The translations under genes and the position numbers were made by a program. The notes below the pieces were generated by a model. It had not been told where the DNA came from and searched no databases. It saw only the letters and a program-made list of their open reading frames with translations. A stretch of DNA of 64,000 nucleotides, taken from assembly GCF_900129545.1 (NCBI RefSeq), contig NZ_FQWB01000005.1:274112-338111 (forward strand), given 5' to 3'. Shown here one piece after another: positions 47,111 to 56,018 of the stretch; position 1 is the stretch's first letter, and each line of letters opens with the position of its first letter. The stretch is from Flavobacterium fluvii (GTDB taxonomy: Bacteria > Bacteroidota > Bacteroidia > Flavobacteriales > Flavobacteriaceae).

Positions 47111-50100
47111 TTAGAAGGTAAGATTCATACCAAAAGTAAATCTTCTGCTTCTAGGATAAGATGAATAATCCAAACCAGGTGTCAAAGCACTAAAAACACC
47201 ATCATTCCTGTTTGAATTTACATCTGGATCATAACCACTGTATTTAGTCCATAAGGCTAAATTGGTACCTGTAACATAAAAACGTGCACTTGAAAATATC
47301 GTTTTCTTAAAATCTTTTATTGGCAATGTATATCCAAGAGTTACGTTGTTCAATCTTATATAAGAACCATCTTCAATTGCCCAATCCGTCAATACTGGTC
47401 TTGCATCACCAAAAGACATACTTCCACTCCAAAGAGTCTTGCCTTGATTCATTTCGCCCAATTGAGCTAAATCAGTAACAACATTACCAGCAACACCTGT
47501 ATAAGTACCATCTGCATCAATATATGTGAATCTATTGGCAGAGTTCATCGTGTTCAACATATTCCCATAAGAGGTACGATACAATTGATTGTAATCAATT
47601 TTACCTGTATTGTAAACATCATTTCCATAAGACCAGTTGAAAAACATGGACAAATCGAATGCTTTATAGGTTGTATTTAGTCCGAAACCACCTTGTGCTT
47701 TTGGCACTGCATTTCCAATAACTTGTCGGTCATCAGTCGAAATGGCACCATCACCATTCAAATCTTTCAATTTCATGGAACCAGGTCTAACTGGAGCTCC
47801 AATAATACCTGAATTACTAGGCACATCTGCTTTAAGTACCCAAGCACTCGTTGGAGTTGTTTGAGTAAAATCATCCACGGTGTACATTCCATCATTCACA
47901 TAACCATAGATCATACCTACTGTTTTCCCAATTTCCAAACGGTAATCATCTGCACTCATCAAATCAGTACTTGCCCAATTTGACTGAAATAATTTAATTT
48001 CAGTACCATCTAATTCATCAATTTTAGTCTTATTAATTCCAAAATTCATTGTAAGGCCTAAAGTTAAATCTTTTTTATCAATTATATTTGCATTGAAAGA
48101 CAATTCTACCCCTCTATTGGAAGTCGCACCTATGTTCTTCCATTGATCAGCAAATCCTGTAACCTTGTATGCAAGTGATTTAAACAATAAATCCGTAGTG
48201 GTATTTCTGTAAAACTCCAAACTACCATTAATCACGGAATTAAAAAGTCTAAAGTCCAAACCAATATTTCGAGTAAGAGTCGTTTCCCAAATCAAATCAG
48301 GGTTATACAATGTTGTACCTATAATACTGTAATAGGTGTTATTAGCATTAGTACCAAAACCGGGGCCTTTTACCGTAGAAGGTTCCATCAACAATTTAGT
48401 GGAGTTGGCCGGTATTCTATCATTACCTACTTCACCATAACCAACTCTTAATTTTAACTCATTAAATACTTTAGAATTTTTCAAGAAAGGCTCACTCGTA
48501 ATTTTCCAACCTGCAGAAAGAGCAGGAAAAATAGCAACATTATTCTCTCCTTCAAATTTACTGGAAGCATCACGACGTACGGTTGCAGTGAATAAATATT
48601 TATCATCATAAGCATAAGTAGCCCTAGCAAATATCGAAAACCAGTTTTCATCTGTCAACTCAGTTGTAGATTGATTATCAACTCTACCTAAAGACAAATT
48701 GGCAAACATTTCTTCAGGTGTAATGGTCGATCTAAAATCTTCCACTCTTATTGATTGGTTTTTTCCACCTTTAGATCGAACCTCTTGACCCAACATTATC
48801 CCTAAATCATGCTTTCCAAGATTTTTGAAATCATAATTCAATGTATTTACAAATCTGTATGAGTGCCCTTCAGCATCAATTTTAACCCCTAACGGCAAGC
48901 TATTTCCTGCTTGTTTAGATTCTCCCGTTTCAGGTCCATAAAACCTAAGGTTTTCTCCATACCCTTTTTCAGTTGTCAAAGCAGATTTCAAAGTCAAATT
49001 ATTCAAAATATTCCAAGTAATCCCGGCATTCAATACATAACTTGTCATTTTTCTCTTTTTCCAATCTTGGGCAATTATTTCGGCTGGACTTTTCATTCCC
49101 AACATAAATTGTTCGTATTGATCGTCATCTTCAAGAGCATTAGGATCAAATTCCAATTCATCTGCAATACCATTTGTTGGTCTTGAAGTAAGGATATTTT
49201 TAATTCTCATTTGAGAACTACCAGAAGAACCTGCTCCATCTACTACTGTATTAGAAATTCTGGCCGACATGTCGACTTTCAATTTTTTTGAAATATCATG
49301 ATTCAATTTAAAATTGATTGTATTTCGTTTCTGACCAGAACCAACCATCAATCCTTCGTCGTCATTAACAGTATAACTGAATATAAATTTAGTGGTTTCG
49401 CTTCCTCCCGAAAGACTTAAGTTCGTATAATAGGATATAACGTCTCTACCTAACGCCTCTTGCTGCCAATCCTTTGGTTTTTTGCTTTTATACAATTCCA
49501 AATCATCGTATTTACCAAAATATTTCTCAAAACTAGTAACATTAGTAGTTCCAGTCATCTTGGCTTTTTCATATTGCATTGTCACAAATTCATAAGGAGA
49601 CAAAACCTCATAAGTTCTATCTTTAGGAAGCGTACCAATTTGCATATATTGATTAAAAGTCACGGTAGTTTTACCCGCTTTTGGTTTTTTGGTAGTCACA
49701 ATAACAACCCCATTTGCTCCTTGAGCTCCATAAATTGCTGTAGTCGCAGCATCTTTTAAAACATCTATGCTTGCGATATCCCCTGGAGGAACATCATTCA
49801 AGTTATCAACCACAAAACCATCCACAACATATAAAGGTGAATTGTCTTGAGTAAGAGATCCACCACCTCTAACGCGAATCACGATATCAGCACCTGGAGC
49901 ACCATCCACGGTTTGTACAGAAACCCCGGCAAGTCTACCTGCCATGGCTTCAGCCACATTGGTAACTGGAATCTTGCTTAGCTCTTTAGCACTCATTGAA
50001 GAAACAGCTCCTGTCAAATTTTCTTTTTTAACGGTTCCATAACCAAAAGAAACTATTTTAACTTCATCCAGAGACTCTGCATTTGGTTTAAGAGACACAT

Positions 50101-50398
50101 TAACTACTGTTTTACCTGCCACTGAAACAGATAGATTTTCATAGCCTAAATAACTAAAAACCAACACCGCTTTATCAGTAGTCAATTTTAAAGTAAATTT
50201 TCCGTCCATATTAGAACCTACTCCATTCTTTGTTCCTTTTTCAATAATATTTACTCCTGGTAATGGAAACCCAGTTTCATCTTTAACAACCCCACTTATT
50301 GTTGTTCCTTGTTGAGCATAAGATTCATTGCCCATAAACACGCCAAGCAAAAGCATAATGACAAAAATTACTCTTTTGCCTTTTTCAAATACATTCAT
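47111..50398 (-). CDS. SusC/RagA family TonB-dependent outer-membrane receptor
   Basis: The channel of the SusCD importer, 1095 residues. A signal peptide ends near SYAQQ. The carboxypeptidase-like regulatory domain (about residues 30-115) has TISGVVKDETGFPLPGVNI. The TonB box and plug follow (about 115-240) with the SusC signature DVLKDAATTAIYGAQGANGV. The beta-barrel runs to the C-terminal FTFGMNLTF. The length is normal for the family. It imports oligosaccharides released by the pectate lyase encoded downstream. The long upstream region (over 1 kb) suggests complex control. No sigma/anti-sigma pair or hybrid regulator lies beside it. Confidence 0.95.
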   Translation of the reverse strand: MNVFEKGKRVIFVIMLLLGVFMGNESYAQQGTTISGVVKDETGFPLPGVNIIEKGTKNGVGSNMDGKFTLKLTTDKAVLVFSYLGYENLSVSVAGKTVVNVSLKPNAESLDEVKIVSFGYGTVKKENLTGAVSSMSAKELSKIPVTNVAEAMAGRLAGVSVQTVDGAPGADIVIRVRGGGSLTQDNSPLYVVDGFVVDNLNDVPPGDIASIDVLKDAATTAIYGAQGANGVVIVTTKKPKAGKTTVTFNQYMQIGTLPKDRTYEVLSPYEFVTMQYEKAKMTGTTNVTSFEKYFGKYDDLELYKSKKPKDWQQEALGRDVISYYTNLSLSGGSETTKFIFSYTVNDDEGLMVGSGQKRNTINFKLNHDISKKLKVDMSARISNTVVDGAGSSGSSQMRIKNILTSRPTNGIADELEFDPNALEDDDQYEQFMLGMKSPAEIIAQDWKKRKMTSYVLNAGITWNILNNLTLKSALTTEKGYGENLRFYGPETGESKQAGNSLPLGVKIDAEGHSYRFVNTLNYDFKNLGKHDLGIMLGQEVRSKGGKNQSIRVEDFRSTITPEEMFANLSLGRVDNQSTTELTDENWFSIFARATYAYDDKYLFTATVRRDASSKFEGENNVAIFPALSAGWKITSEPFLKNSKVFNELKLRVGYGEVGNDRIPANSTKLLMEPSTVKGPGFGTNANNTYYSIIGTTLYNPDLIWETTLTRNIGLDFRLFNSVINGSLEFYRNTTTDLLFKSLAYKVTGFADQWKNIGATSNRGVELSFNANIIDKKDLTLGLTMNFGINKTKIDELDGTEIKLFQSNWASTDLMSADDYRLEIGKTVGMIYGYVNDGMYTVDDFTQTTPTSAWVLKADVPSNSGIIGAPVRPGSMKLKDLNGDGAISTDDRQVIGNAVPKAQGGFGLNTTYKAFDLSMFFNWSYGNDVYNTGKIDYNQLYRTSYGNMLNTMNSANRFTYIDADGTYTGVAGNVVTDLAQLGEMNQGKTLWSGSMSFGDARPVLTDWAIEDGSYIRLNNVTLGYTLPIKDFKKTIFSSARFYVTGTNLALWTKYSGYDPDVNSNRNDGVFSALTPGLDYSSYPRSRRFTFGMNLTF

Positions 50399-51009
50399 AG
50401 TATAATGTTTATTAATTAGTTAGTTTTTTTTGTTACTTTCTTTGTTAAGTTTTTTTTATTTTTTTGTTAGTTTTTAGGTAGTTAATATTCAGTTAGTTTC
50501 ATTTATTTTATAGTGGTTAATAATTACGTTCAACAAATATTTCATTAAAATTCATTTTTACAACACGCTCTTTGATTATTATTGAGCAAGCTATATAGCT
50601 GTTTAATTTAAATCATTTCTACATTATTGATTTTAAATATACTTTTAAAAAAAATCAAACTTTTCCTTTATTACAAGCTTTTAAGCCACAAGATACAGAC
50701 CAGAACAGAACAGCAATCGAAACAAAAAAAATAATTGAAATTTTCTTTTTTTTTTCTAATTAAAATAAAAAAAACGCCATTCCACATCCCTTTAGATACG
50801 TCAACCCGAGATTCATTTTTAACTATATAAATTACACTCTTTTTAACACTTTACTATCTATAAAAAAGAGCTTCAATAATAATTCCTGATTATAATTAAA
50901 ATTTGATGTTATCAATTCCAAACTTCAATTCCCTACTTTTCAGAATCTTAATGCAATTATTCAATGAAATCTTTTTAAATATATCTCCCCTAGAATAAAT
51001 AAATTCAGA

Positions 51010-51031
51010 GGTAATCGATTGCACAAATATA
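51010..51031 (-). promoter_or_regulatory. possible susC promoter element with overlapping palindromic site
   Basis: On the minus strand TATATTTG (51031-51024) is followed at once by TGCAATCGATTACC (51023-51010). The second part differs at two positions from the perfect palindrome at 40765-40778. A regulator bound there would cover the transcription start, a typical repressor position. No good -33 element was found, which lowers confidence. Confidence 0.4.
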
Positions 51032-51263
51032 AAAAACTAATTCAATAATTCTAAAAAAAATGAAATAAAAAAATAAAATTATCTTAAAAAAACTGGTATT
51101 AATATAGTTATCATAAAAAAAGTAAGATAAAAATTCCAAATTACCAGCTAGGTTTTGGAAACAAATATTTTAATGATTATATATAAATCATTAAAAAAGA
51201 AATTATTACCAAAAAACTCTGTGGAGATTTCTTTAATAATACAAAAAAACGGAAATTTTAACA

Positions 51264-51286
51264 TTTGTAATGTACTGCATTACAAA
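51264..51286. repeat. 9-bp inverted repeat
   Basis: TTTGTAATG (51264-51272) and CATTACAAA (51278-51286) are exact inverted copies separated by TACTG. The spacing and symmetry fit a dimeric regulator site; no T-run supports a terminator. Confidence 0.45.
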
Positions 51287-51412
51287 ATTCTATCTCTTAA
51301 AAAATTACCAAGCTCAAGGAATTATTAAACCCTGGAATTCAAAAAAACAAGAAATAAAATCAGTTATTTTTTAGGTTATAAAAACCCAACACATCGAAAT
51401 GATAAAAAAAAA

Positions 51413-51440
51413 GAGGGAAACCTGTTAACAAGTTTCCCTC
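51413..51440 (-). terminator. terminator after the GH31 gene
   Basis: On the minus strand GAGGGAAAC and GTTTCCCTC form a hairpin followed by a long T-run, about 28 bp after the stop. Confidence 0.9.
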
Positions 51441-51467
51441 CCAATTGCCATAATTGCATTCGGAAAT

Positions 51468-53867
51468 CTATTTTCCAATAATGTGCAACTCAGAAAATCC
51501 TTTGTCAACAATCAAATAATTTAGCTTTTCGAAAGCTTTTGAATCAAATGAAATTTTCTCATTGTCAATTTCAATTTCTTTTATTTTAAATGGCAGTCCA
51601 AAAAGATTGATTTTATACTTCGAATAATTAGTACTGTACTTACCTTCTTGGTGCAATTGAATGATTAAATCTTTTTCTTTTCCGTTGGTTTGAAATGACA
51701 ACAAACTAAAACGGCCTTTTTTATAATCATATCCATCTTGTGCATCTTCATAAACGAATGATTTTTCTTTTCCTTCTTTATAATACAAATCCAAAATCAA
51801 TTCGTCAAATTCCAATTCTCCAACATATTGCTGTACCGGATATTTAGGAATTACGGCACCCGCTTTTACAAAAATCGGAATTTGGTCAAACTTGGTGTCC
51901 ACCCAAATTTCTTTACCTCCAGAAATCAATTCGTTAGTCCAGTAATTGTACCATTGACCACGAGGAATATACATTCTTCTTCCCAATGAATTTGGTTCAA
52001 GAATAGGACAAACCAAAATTTGGTTACCAAAAATAAATTCGTCATTTCGATAATGCGTTTGAGTATCTTCTTGATCGAAATAAACCAAAGGTTTCAACAT
52101 TGGAATTCCTTCCTCAATATATTGCCAAAACATGGTATATAAATAAGGTAACAATTGATAACGCAAGTTGACAAACTTTCGAGTAATGTCGATCACCTCT
52201 TCGTCAAATGCCCAAGGTTCTTGATTGCCGTGATCACCAGAAGAATGCGTTCTGCAAAAAGGATGAAAAACGCCTAATTGAATCCAACGCGCATATAACT
52301 CGCCCGAAGGTTGTTCTGCAAATCCACCAATATCAGAACCGGTAAATCCCATTCCGGAAATACACATTCTTTGTACTTGAATGTTGGCAATCCATAAATG
52401 TTCCCAAGTTGCCACATTATCTCCCGTCCAAGATGAAGTATAACGCTGGGTTCCTGAATAAGCAGATCTCGTAATCACGAAAGGTCTTTTTGGGTAAGAA
52501 AAACGTTTTACCCCGTGATAGGTAGCTCTTGCCATTTGCATTCCATAAATATTATGGGCTTTTCTATGACTACAAGGGTTACCATCATAATCATGACGGA
52601 CATCCATTGGAAAGGTCTTGTTTGGCACTTCCATTACGGCTGGTTCATTCATGTCGTTCCACACTCCTTTCACACCAATATCCGAAATTAATTCCTGAAA
52701 CAATCCTGCCCACCATTCACGAACCACGGGATTCGTATAGTCAGGAAAATTACATTCTCCCGGCCAAACTTTTCCTTTCATGTAAGGACCATCAGCTCTT
52801 TTGCAGAAAAAATCTTTTTCCAAAGCTTCTTTATATACCGAATATTCTTTGTCAATCTTGATTCCTGGATCAATAATTACTATGGTTTTAAATCCATCTG
52901 CGGCCAATTCGGAAACCATTCGTTTTGGATCTGGGAAATATTCTTTGTTCCAAGTAAAACATCGAAAGCCTTCCATATAATCTATATCCAAATAAATAGC
53001 ATCACAAGGGATTTGCAATTCCCTAAATTTTGCGGCCACTTCTTTCACATTGCTTTCTGGATAATAACTCCATTTGCATTGATGGTATCCAAGTGCCCAA
53101 AGTGGCGGCAATTCCGGTTTGCCGGTCAAATCTGTATAAGTGGTGACCACGTCATGCATATTGGGTCCGTATATGAAATAATAATTCATTTCTCCCCCTT
53201 CTGCCCAAAAACTGGTTACATTTCTTCTTTCGTGACAAAAATCGAAATAAGTTCTGAAAGTATTGTCAAAGAAAATACCATAAGCTTGTTTGTTTTGCAA
53301 TCCAACATAAAAAGGAACCACCTTATACAAAGGCTCTTGATCCTTGCCAAATGCATATTGGTCGGTGGCAAAATTCTCCACTCGCTTTCCCTTCAAATTC
53401 ATTTGGGTAGCTTTGTCGCCAAGACCATAGAAACATTCTCCGTCTTTGGATGATTTACTCATCTTGACAATATTTCCTCCATACTCATAGCTCTCTTCCC
53501 AATGAAAACCCAACTCATCTTCAAGAATAACATTTTCATTCAAATCGAAAATAGATATTCTCAAATCTAATTTAAAAATTCTACACAGAACTTTACTGGT
53601 TTTTACCTGGTAATACAACTCGGTCTCCGTAATCTCAAGAAAATTGTAGCCGTGTAATTGACTTTTGTCAATAGCATACGAAAAATCGTTGCTGAAATAT
53701 CCTTTTGTAGTGTAACGAAAACGCAACATGCTGTCTCTTAATACCGTTAATTTTAAAATGACACTACCGTCAGTATGAAAATATACAGAATCTCCCTCGT
53801 GCTTGATCGAAACTATCTTTGATGGATATTGGTTTCCTTTAAATTCTAATTCTGTATTTGTAATCAT
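51468..53867 (-). CDS. glycoside hydrolase family 31 alpha-glucosidase
   Basis: Hydrolyses terminal alpha-glucosidic bonds; 799 residues. An N-terminal beta-sandwich galactose-mutarotase-like part (about 1-245) precedes the (beta/alpha)8 barrel with the GH31 signature GVWNDMNEPAVM, nucleophile Asp405, and the general acid Asp483 in SSWTGDN. TRSAYSGTQRYT before it is also typical. A proximal and distal C-terminal beta domain closes the protein. There is no signal peptide, so it is probably cytoplasmic and acts on maltodextrins or glycogen breakdown products. It follows the glycogen operon on the same strand but is separated from it by the strong glgB terminator, so it is a separate unit. Confidence 0.93.
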   Translation of the reverse strand: MITNTELEFKGNQYPSKIVSIKHEGDSVYFHTDGSVILKLTVLRDSMLRFRYTTKGYFSNDFSYAIDKSQLHGYNFLEITETELYYQVKTSKVLCRIFKLDLRISIFDLNENVILEDELGFHWEESYEYGGNIVKMSKSSKDGECFYGLGDKATQMNLKGKRVENFATDQYAFGKDQEPLYKVVPFYVGLQNKQAYGIFFDNTFRTYFDFCHERRNVTSFWAEGGEMNYYFIYGPNMHDVVTTYTDLTGKPELPPLWALGYHQCKWSYYPESNVKEVAAKFRELQIPCDAIYLDIDYMEGFRCFTWNKEYFPDPKRMVSELAADGFKTIVIIDPGIKIDKEYSVYKEALEKDFFCKRADGPYMKGKVWPGECNFPDYTNPVVREWWAGLFQELISDIGVKGVWNDMNEPAVMEVPNKTFPMDVRHDYDGNPCSHRKAHNIYGMQMARATYHGVKRFSYPKRPFVITRSAYSGTQRYTSSWTGDNVATWEHLWIANIQVQRMCISGMGFTGSDIGGFAEQPSGELYARWIQLGVFHPFCRTHSSGDHGNQEPWAFDEEVIDITRKFVNLRYQLLPYLYTMFWQYIEEGIPMLKPLVYFDQEDTQTHYRNDEFIFGNQILVCPILEPNSLGRRMYIPRGQWYNYWTNELISGGKEIWVDTKFDQIPIFVKAGAVIPKYPVQQYVGELEFDELILDLYYKEGKEKSFVYEDAQDGYDYKKGRFSLLSFQTNGKEKDLIIQLHQEGKYSTNYSKYKINLFGLPFKIKEIEIDNEKISFDSKAFEKLNYLIVDKGFSELHIIGK

Positions 53868-53994
53868 ATCTCTCTATTTTTAACTACTAATTAATCTTTC
53901 CTTTATTTTCCAAATTTACAAAAATACTTTATACTCAATAAAATTATTAATATTTTTCACGAAAACGTTATAATCGATATTTATTTTACAATAA

Positions 53995-54043
53995 AAAACT
54001 TCATTTTGACTTTTTTGTTGCGAAAAAGTCAAAATGAAGTTTT
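53995..54043 (-). terminator. strong terminator of the glycogen operon
   Basis: Two 21-base arms (53995-54015 and 54023-54043) pair perfectly around a 7-base loop, with T-runs at both sides. It lies 13 bp after the glgB stop and separates the operon from the GH31 gene. Confidence 0.92.
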
Positions 54044-54056
54044 ACGAATATACTGT

Positions 54057-55961
54057 TTAACTGAACTTGTAAACCGTCACGCTTAATGGCGGCAATGTCA
54101 ATTCAACCGAATATTCCCGACCATCATAAGGAGAAGCTTCTATAACCAACTTACTGGAATTCAAAACCCCGCTACCTCCGTAAACACTGGCATCACTATT
54201 GAAAATTTCTTCCAACTTGCCTTTTTGCGGCAAACCAATACGGTACTTTTCACGAACAACTTGAGTAAAATTACAAACCACGACTACATCCTCTTTCGAA
54301 TTGTGTCCTTTTCGAATATAGGACATCACGGCATTTTGATGATCAGAATAATTAATCCATTCGAAACCTTCGGGACTGAACTGTTTTTCGTGTAATGCCG
54401 GATAGGTTTTATACAACGCATTCAAATCGGTTATTGTTTTCTTGATGCCTTCGTGTAAATCATATTGCAATAAATGCCAATCCAGACTTCCTTCAAAATT
54501 CCATTCGGCACTTTGACCAAATTCACTTCCCATAAACAATAATTTTGACCCTGGATGCGTGAACATGTACCCGTAAAGCAATCGCAAATTGGCAAATTTC
54601 TGCCATTCATCGCCCGGCATTCTACCTGCAATGGATTTCTTTCCATACACCACTTCATCGTGGGAAAGCGGCAACATAAAATTCTCGGAAAAAGCATAGG
54701 TCATCGAAAATGTCAAATCATTTTGATGGTATTTTCTATATACGGTTTCTTTTTGAAAATATTCCAAAGTGTCGTGCATCCAGCCCATCATCCATTTCAT
54801 TCCGAAACCCAATCCACCAACAAATGTTGGTCTGGAAACCATCGAGAACGAAGTGCTTTCCTCAGCAATGGTTTGCACGCCTTCAAAATTAGAATAAACG
54901 GCTTCGTTAAAATCTTTCAAGAAACTTATGGTGTCCAGATTTTCTCTACCTCCAAAAATATTCGGTTCCCATTCGCCTTCATTTCTGGAGTAATCCAAAT
55001 ACAACATTGACGCCACGGCATCTACTCGAAGTCCATCTACATGATACTGTTGCAACCAGAAAATAGCATTGCTAATCAAAAACGCACGCACTTCATTTCT
55101 TCCATAATTGAAAACCAAACTTTTCCAATCCGGATGGTAGCCTTTTCTGCGGTCGGGATGTTCAAAAAGGTTGGAACCGTCAAAGAATCCCAAACCATGC
55201 GAATCCTCTGGAAAATGAGATGGAACCCAATCCAAAATTACCCCAATTCCTGCTTGATGCAATTTGTCAACCAAAACCATAAAGTCCTGCGGTTTTCCAA
55301 AACGGGAAGTCGGCGCAAAATAACCCACCAATTGATATCCCCAAGATGGATCATAAGGATATTCCATAATAGGCATAAATTCAACGTGCGTAAAACCGGT
55401 TTCTTTGACATAATTGACCAACTCGGTAGCCAATTCAAGATAGGTCAAGAATTTGCCTTCGGCATTACGTTTCCAAGAACCCAAATGCACCTCATAAACG
55501 GAATAAGGTTTGTCCAAATCATTGTGGCCTTTACGGGTTTCCATCCAGTTTTTGTCTTTCCAATCGTAATTCAAATCCCAAATCACGGAGGCGGTATGCG
55601 GTGGATGCTCGCAATACAAAGCAAATGGATCTGCTTTTTCGGTAATGACACCACCATTGTTGGATTGAATTTTATACTTGTAAGTAGTTCCTTTTTCCAA
55701 ACCTGGAATGAATCCTTCCCAAATTCCAGAAGAATCCCAACGCACTTGCAACAGGTGTTCTCCCTGAATCCAATAATTGAAATCCCCAACCACGGAAACA
55801 GAACGTGCCGATGGTGCCCAAACTGCAAAATAAGTGCCTTTCACGCCATCCACTTCAATAAGATGGGCTCCAAGTTTTTCGTATAATCGGAAATGTTTTC
55901 CTGCTTTGAATAAATCAATGTCGAAATCGGTAAATAGGGAATAAGGTTGTACTTGACTCAT
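54057..55961 (-). CDS. glgB: 1,4-alpha-glucan branching enzyme
   Basis: Creates alpha-1,6 branches in glycogen (GH13). The 634-residue protein has a CBM48 domain (about 25-125) and a catalytic barrel with YEVHLGSWKR, DGLRVDAVASMLY (nucleophile Asp314), TIAEESTSF (acid Glu367) and LPLSHDEVVYGKKS. The C-terminal beta domain ends LPPLSVTVYKFS. It lacks the longer N-terminal extra domain of E. coli GlgB, as is common in Bacteroidota. It is the last gene of glgA-glgC-glgE-glgB, 57 bp after glgE. Confidence 0.95.
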   Translation of the reverse strand: MSQVQPYSLFTDFDIDLFKAGKHFRLYEKLGAHLIEVDGVKGTYFAVWAPSARSVSVVGDFNYWIQGEHLLQVRWDSSGIWEGFIPGLEKGTTYKYKIQSNNGGVITEKADPFALYCEHPPHTASVIWDLNYDWKDKNWMETRKGHNDLDKPYSVYEVHLGSWKRNAEGKFLTYLELATELVNYVKETGFTHVEFMPIMEYPYDPSWGYQLVGYFAPTSRFGKPQDFMVLVDKLHQAGIGVILDWVPSHFPEDSHGLGFFDGSNLFEHPDRRKGYHPDWKSLVFNYGRNEVRAFLISNAIFWLQQYHVDGLRVDAVASMLYLDYSRNEGEWEPNIFGGRENLDTISFLKDFNEAVYSNFEGVQTIAEESTSFSMVSRPTFVGGLGFGMKWMMGWMHDTLEYFQKETVYRKYHQNDLTFSMTYAFSENFMLPLSHDEVVYGKKSIAGRMPGDEWQKFANLRLLYGYMFTHPGSKLLFMGSEFGQSAEWNFEGSLDWHLLQYDLHEGIKKTITDLNALYKTYPALHEKQFSPEGFEWINYSDHQNAVMSYIRKGHNSKEDVVVVCNFTQVVREKYRIGLPQKGKLEEIFNSDASVYGGSGVLNSSKLVIEASPYDGREYSVELTLPPLSVTVYKFS

Positions 55962-56018
55962 TTTAATTGTGGTGATTTAATGGCTTTATTTTTTACGAAT
56001 CTTAAATTCGATTGTGGT

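Larger units (their letters stand above)
50399..51467. other. long intergenic region upstream of susC
   Basis: This 1069-bp gap has no convincing gene and is very AT-rich. It contains a possible minus-strand promoter element TATATTTG (51024-51031) next to a 12-of-14 match to the palindrome upstream of the T9SS gene (51010-51023). A second inverted repeat, TTTGTAATG and CATTACAAA with a 5-base spacer, lies at 51264-51286. If the promoter at 51024 is used, the susC leader is about 600 bases long. The end of the region holds the GH31 terminator. Confidence 0.6.

Noticed and set aside
50399..51467. Possible small genes or a CRISPR array in the long AT-rich gap
   Set aside because: No frame with coding character and no regularly spaced repeats; only inverted sites and a terminator are supported.
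53964..53981. AACGTTATAATCGATAT upstream of the GH31 gene as a LacI operator
   Set aside because: It has the TAATCGAT core but is not palindromic over a useful length, so it is only mentioned as a weak third match.
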